Shown: in pieces, positions 5,437 to 5,466 of the stretch
Layout: every line of letters begins with the position of its first letter
Position numbering within the stretch: position 1 is the first letter of the stretch
From: a candidate division GN15 bacterium
Lineage (GTDB): Bacteria; Zixibacteria; MSB-5A5; GN15; FEB-12
Length of the DNA: 5,466 nucleotides
Reading direction: 5' to 3'
Assembly: GCA_014729205.1 (NCBI GenBank)
Contig: WJKG01000182.1
Coordinates: 1 to 5,466, forward strand
The notes under the pieces: generated by a model
Database searches by the model: none
Told to the model about the DNA's origin: nothing
The model's input: only the letters and a program-made list of their open reading frames with translations
Program-made: the position numbers and the translations under genes

Positions 5437-5466
5437 ATGGGTTTGTTTGGTTCAACAGATCTGCCC
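5437..5466 (+). CDS. Possible start of a further gene (3' truncated by window edge)
   Basis: ATG 5437 opens a frame, MGLFGSTDLP, that stays open to the last base, eight bases after the preceding stop. A competing frame starts at ATG 5418, overlapping the end of the membrane-protein gene, and is also open to the edge. GATGAGG at 5417-5423 is a weak ribosome-binding site, 13 bases from ATG 5437. With only ten codons visible, no product can be named. Confidence 0.3.
   Translation, partial: MGLFGSTDLP

Overview
The window is a densely packed, all-plus-strand bacterial locus built around a ribosomal-protein cluster: rpsF (S6, 3' part only), rpsR (S18), a DUF2232 membrane protein, rplI (L9), a bifunctional nuclease (BFN/DUF151) family protein, and a secreted TPR plus periplasmic-binding-fold protein resembling penicillin-binding protein activators. 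A short intergenic region follows with a stem-loop and a plausible promoter. After it come a 68-residue small protein, a two-helix membrane protein, and possibly the first codons of another gene. Base composition is moderately GC-rich by eye. The order rpsF-rpsR-DUF2232-rplI-BFN and the protein styles suggest an uncultivated Gram-negative lineage, perhaps Zixibacteria or another FCB/deltaproteobacteria-like group. That placement is inference and cannot be proved from this sequence.

Layout: 1-414 S6 C-terminus with a long acidic low-complexity tail; 472-699 S18; 704-1705 DUF2232 membrane protein, with a small stem-loop at its 3' end; 1748-2194 L9; 2198-2746 BFN protein; 2747-4579 LpoA-like/LivK-fold protein with a signal peptide; 4580-4705 intergenic; 4706-4912 small protein with a TTG start; 4937-5428 membrane protein; 5429-5466 possible start of the next gene.

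From rpsF to 4579 the intervals between genes are 57, 4, 42, 3 and 0 bases, so these six genes very probably form one transcription unit. The strongest ribosome-binding sites are in front of rpsR and rplI. The DUF2232, BFN and LpoA-like genes start within four bases of the previous stop and have weak or no Shine-Dalgarno sequence, which suggests translational coupling. The stem-loop and promoter-like elements after 4579 mark a probable boundary to a second unit (68-aa protein and membrane protein).

No mobile element, CRISPR array, tRNA or rRNA was seen. This is mainly a conserved housekeeping region. Its less-described parts are the S6 tail, the absence of ssb from its common place, the envelope protein tied to a ribosomal operon, and the two uncharacterised downstream genes.
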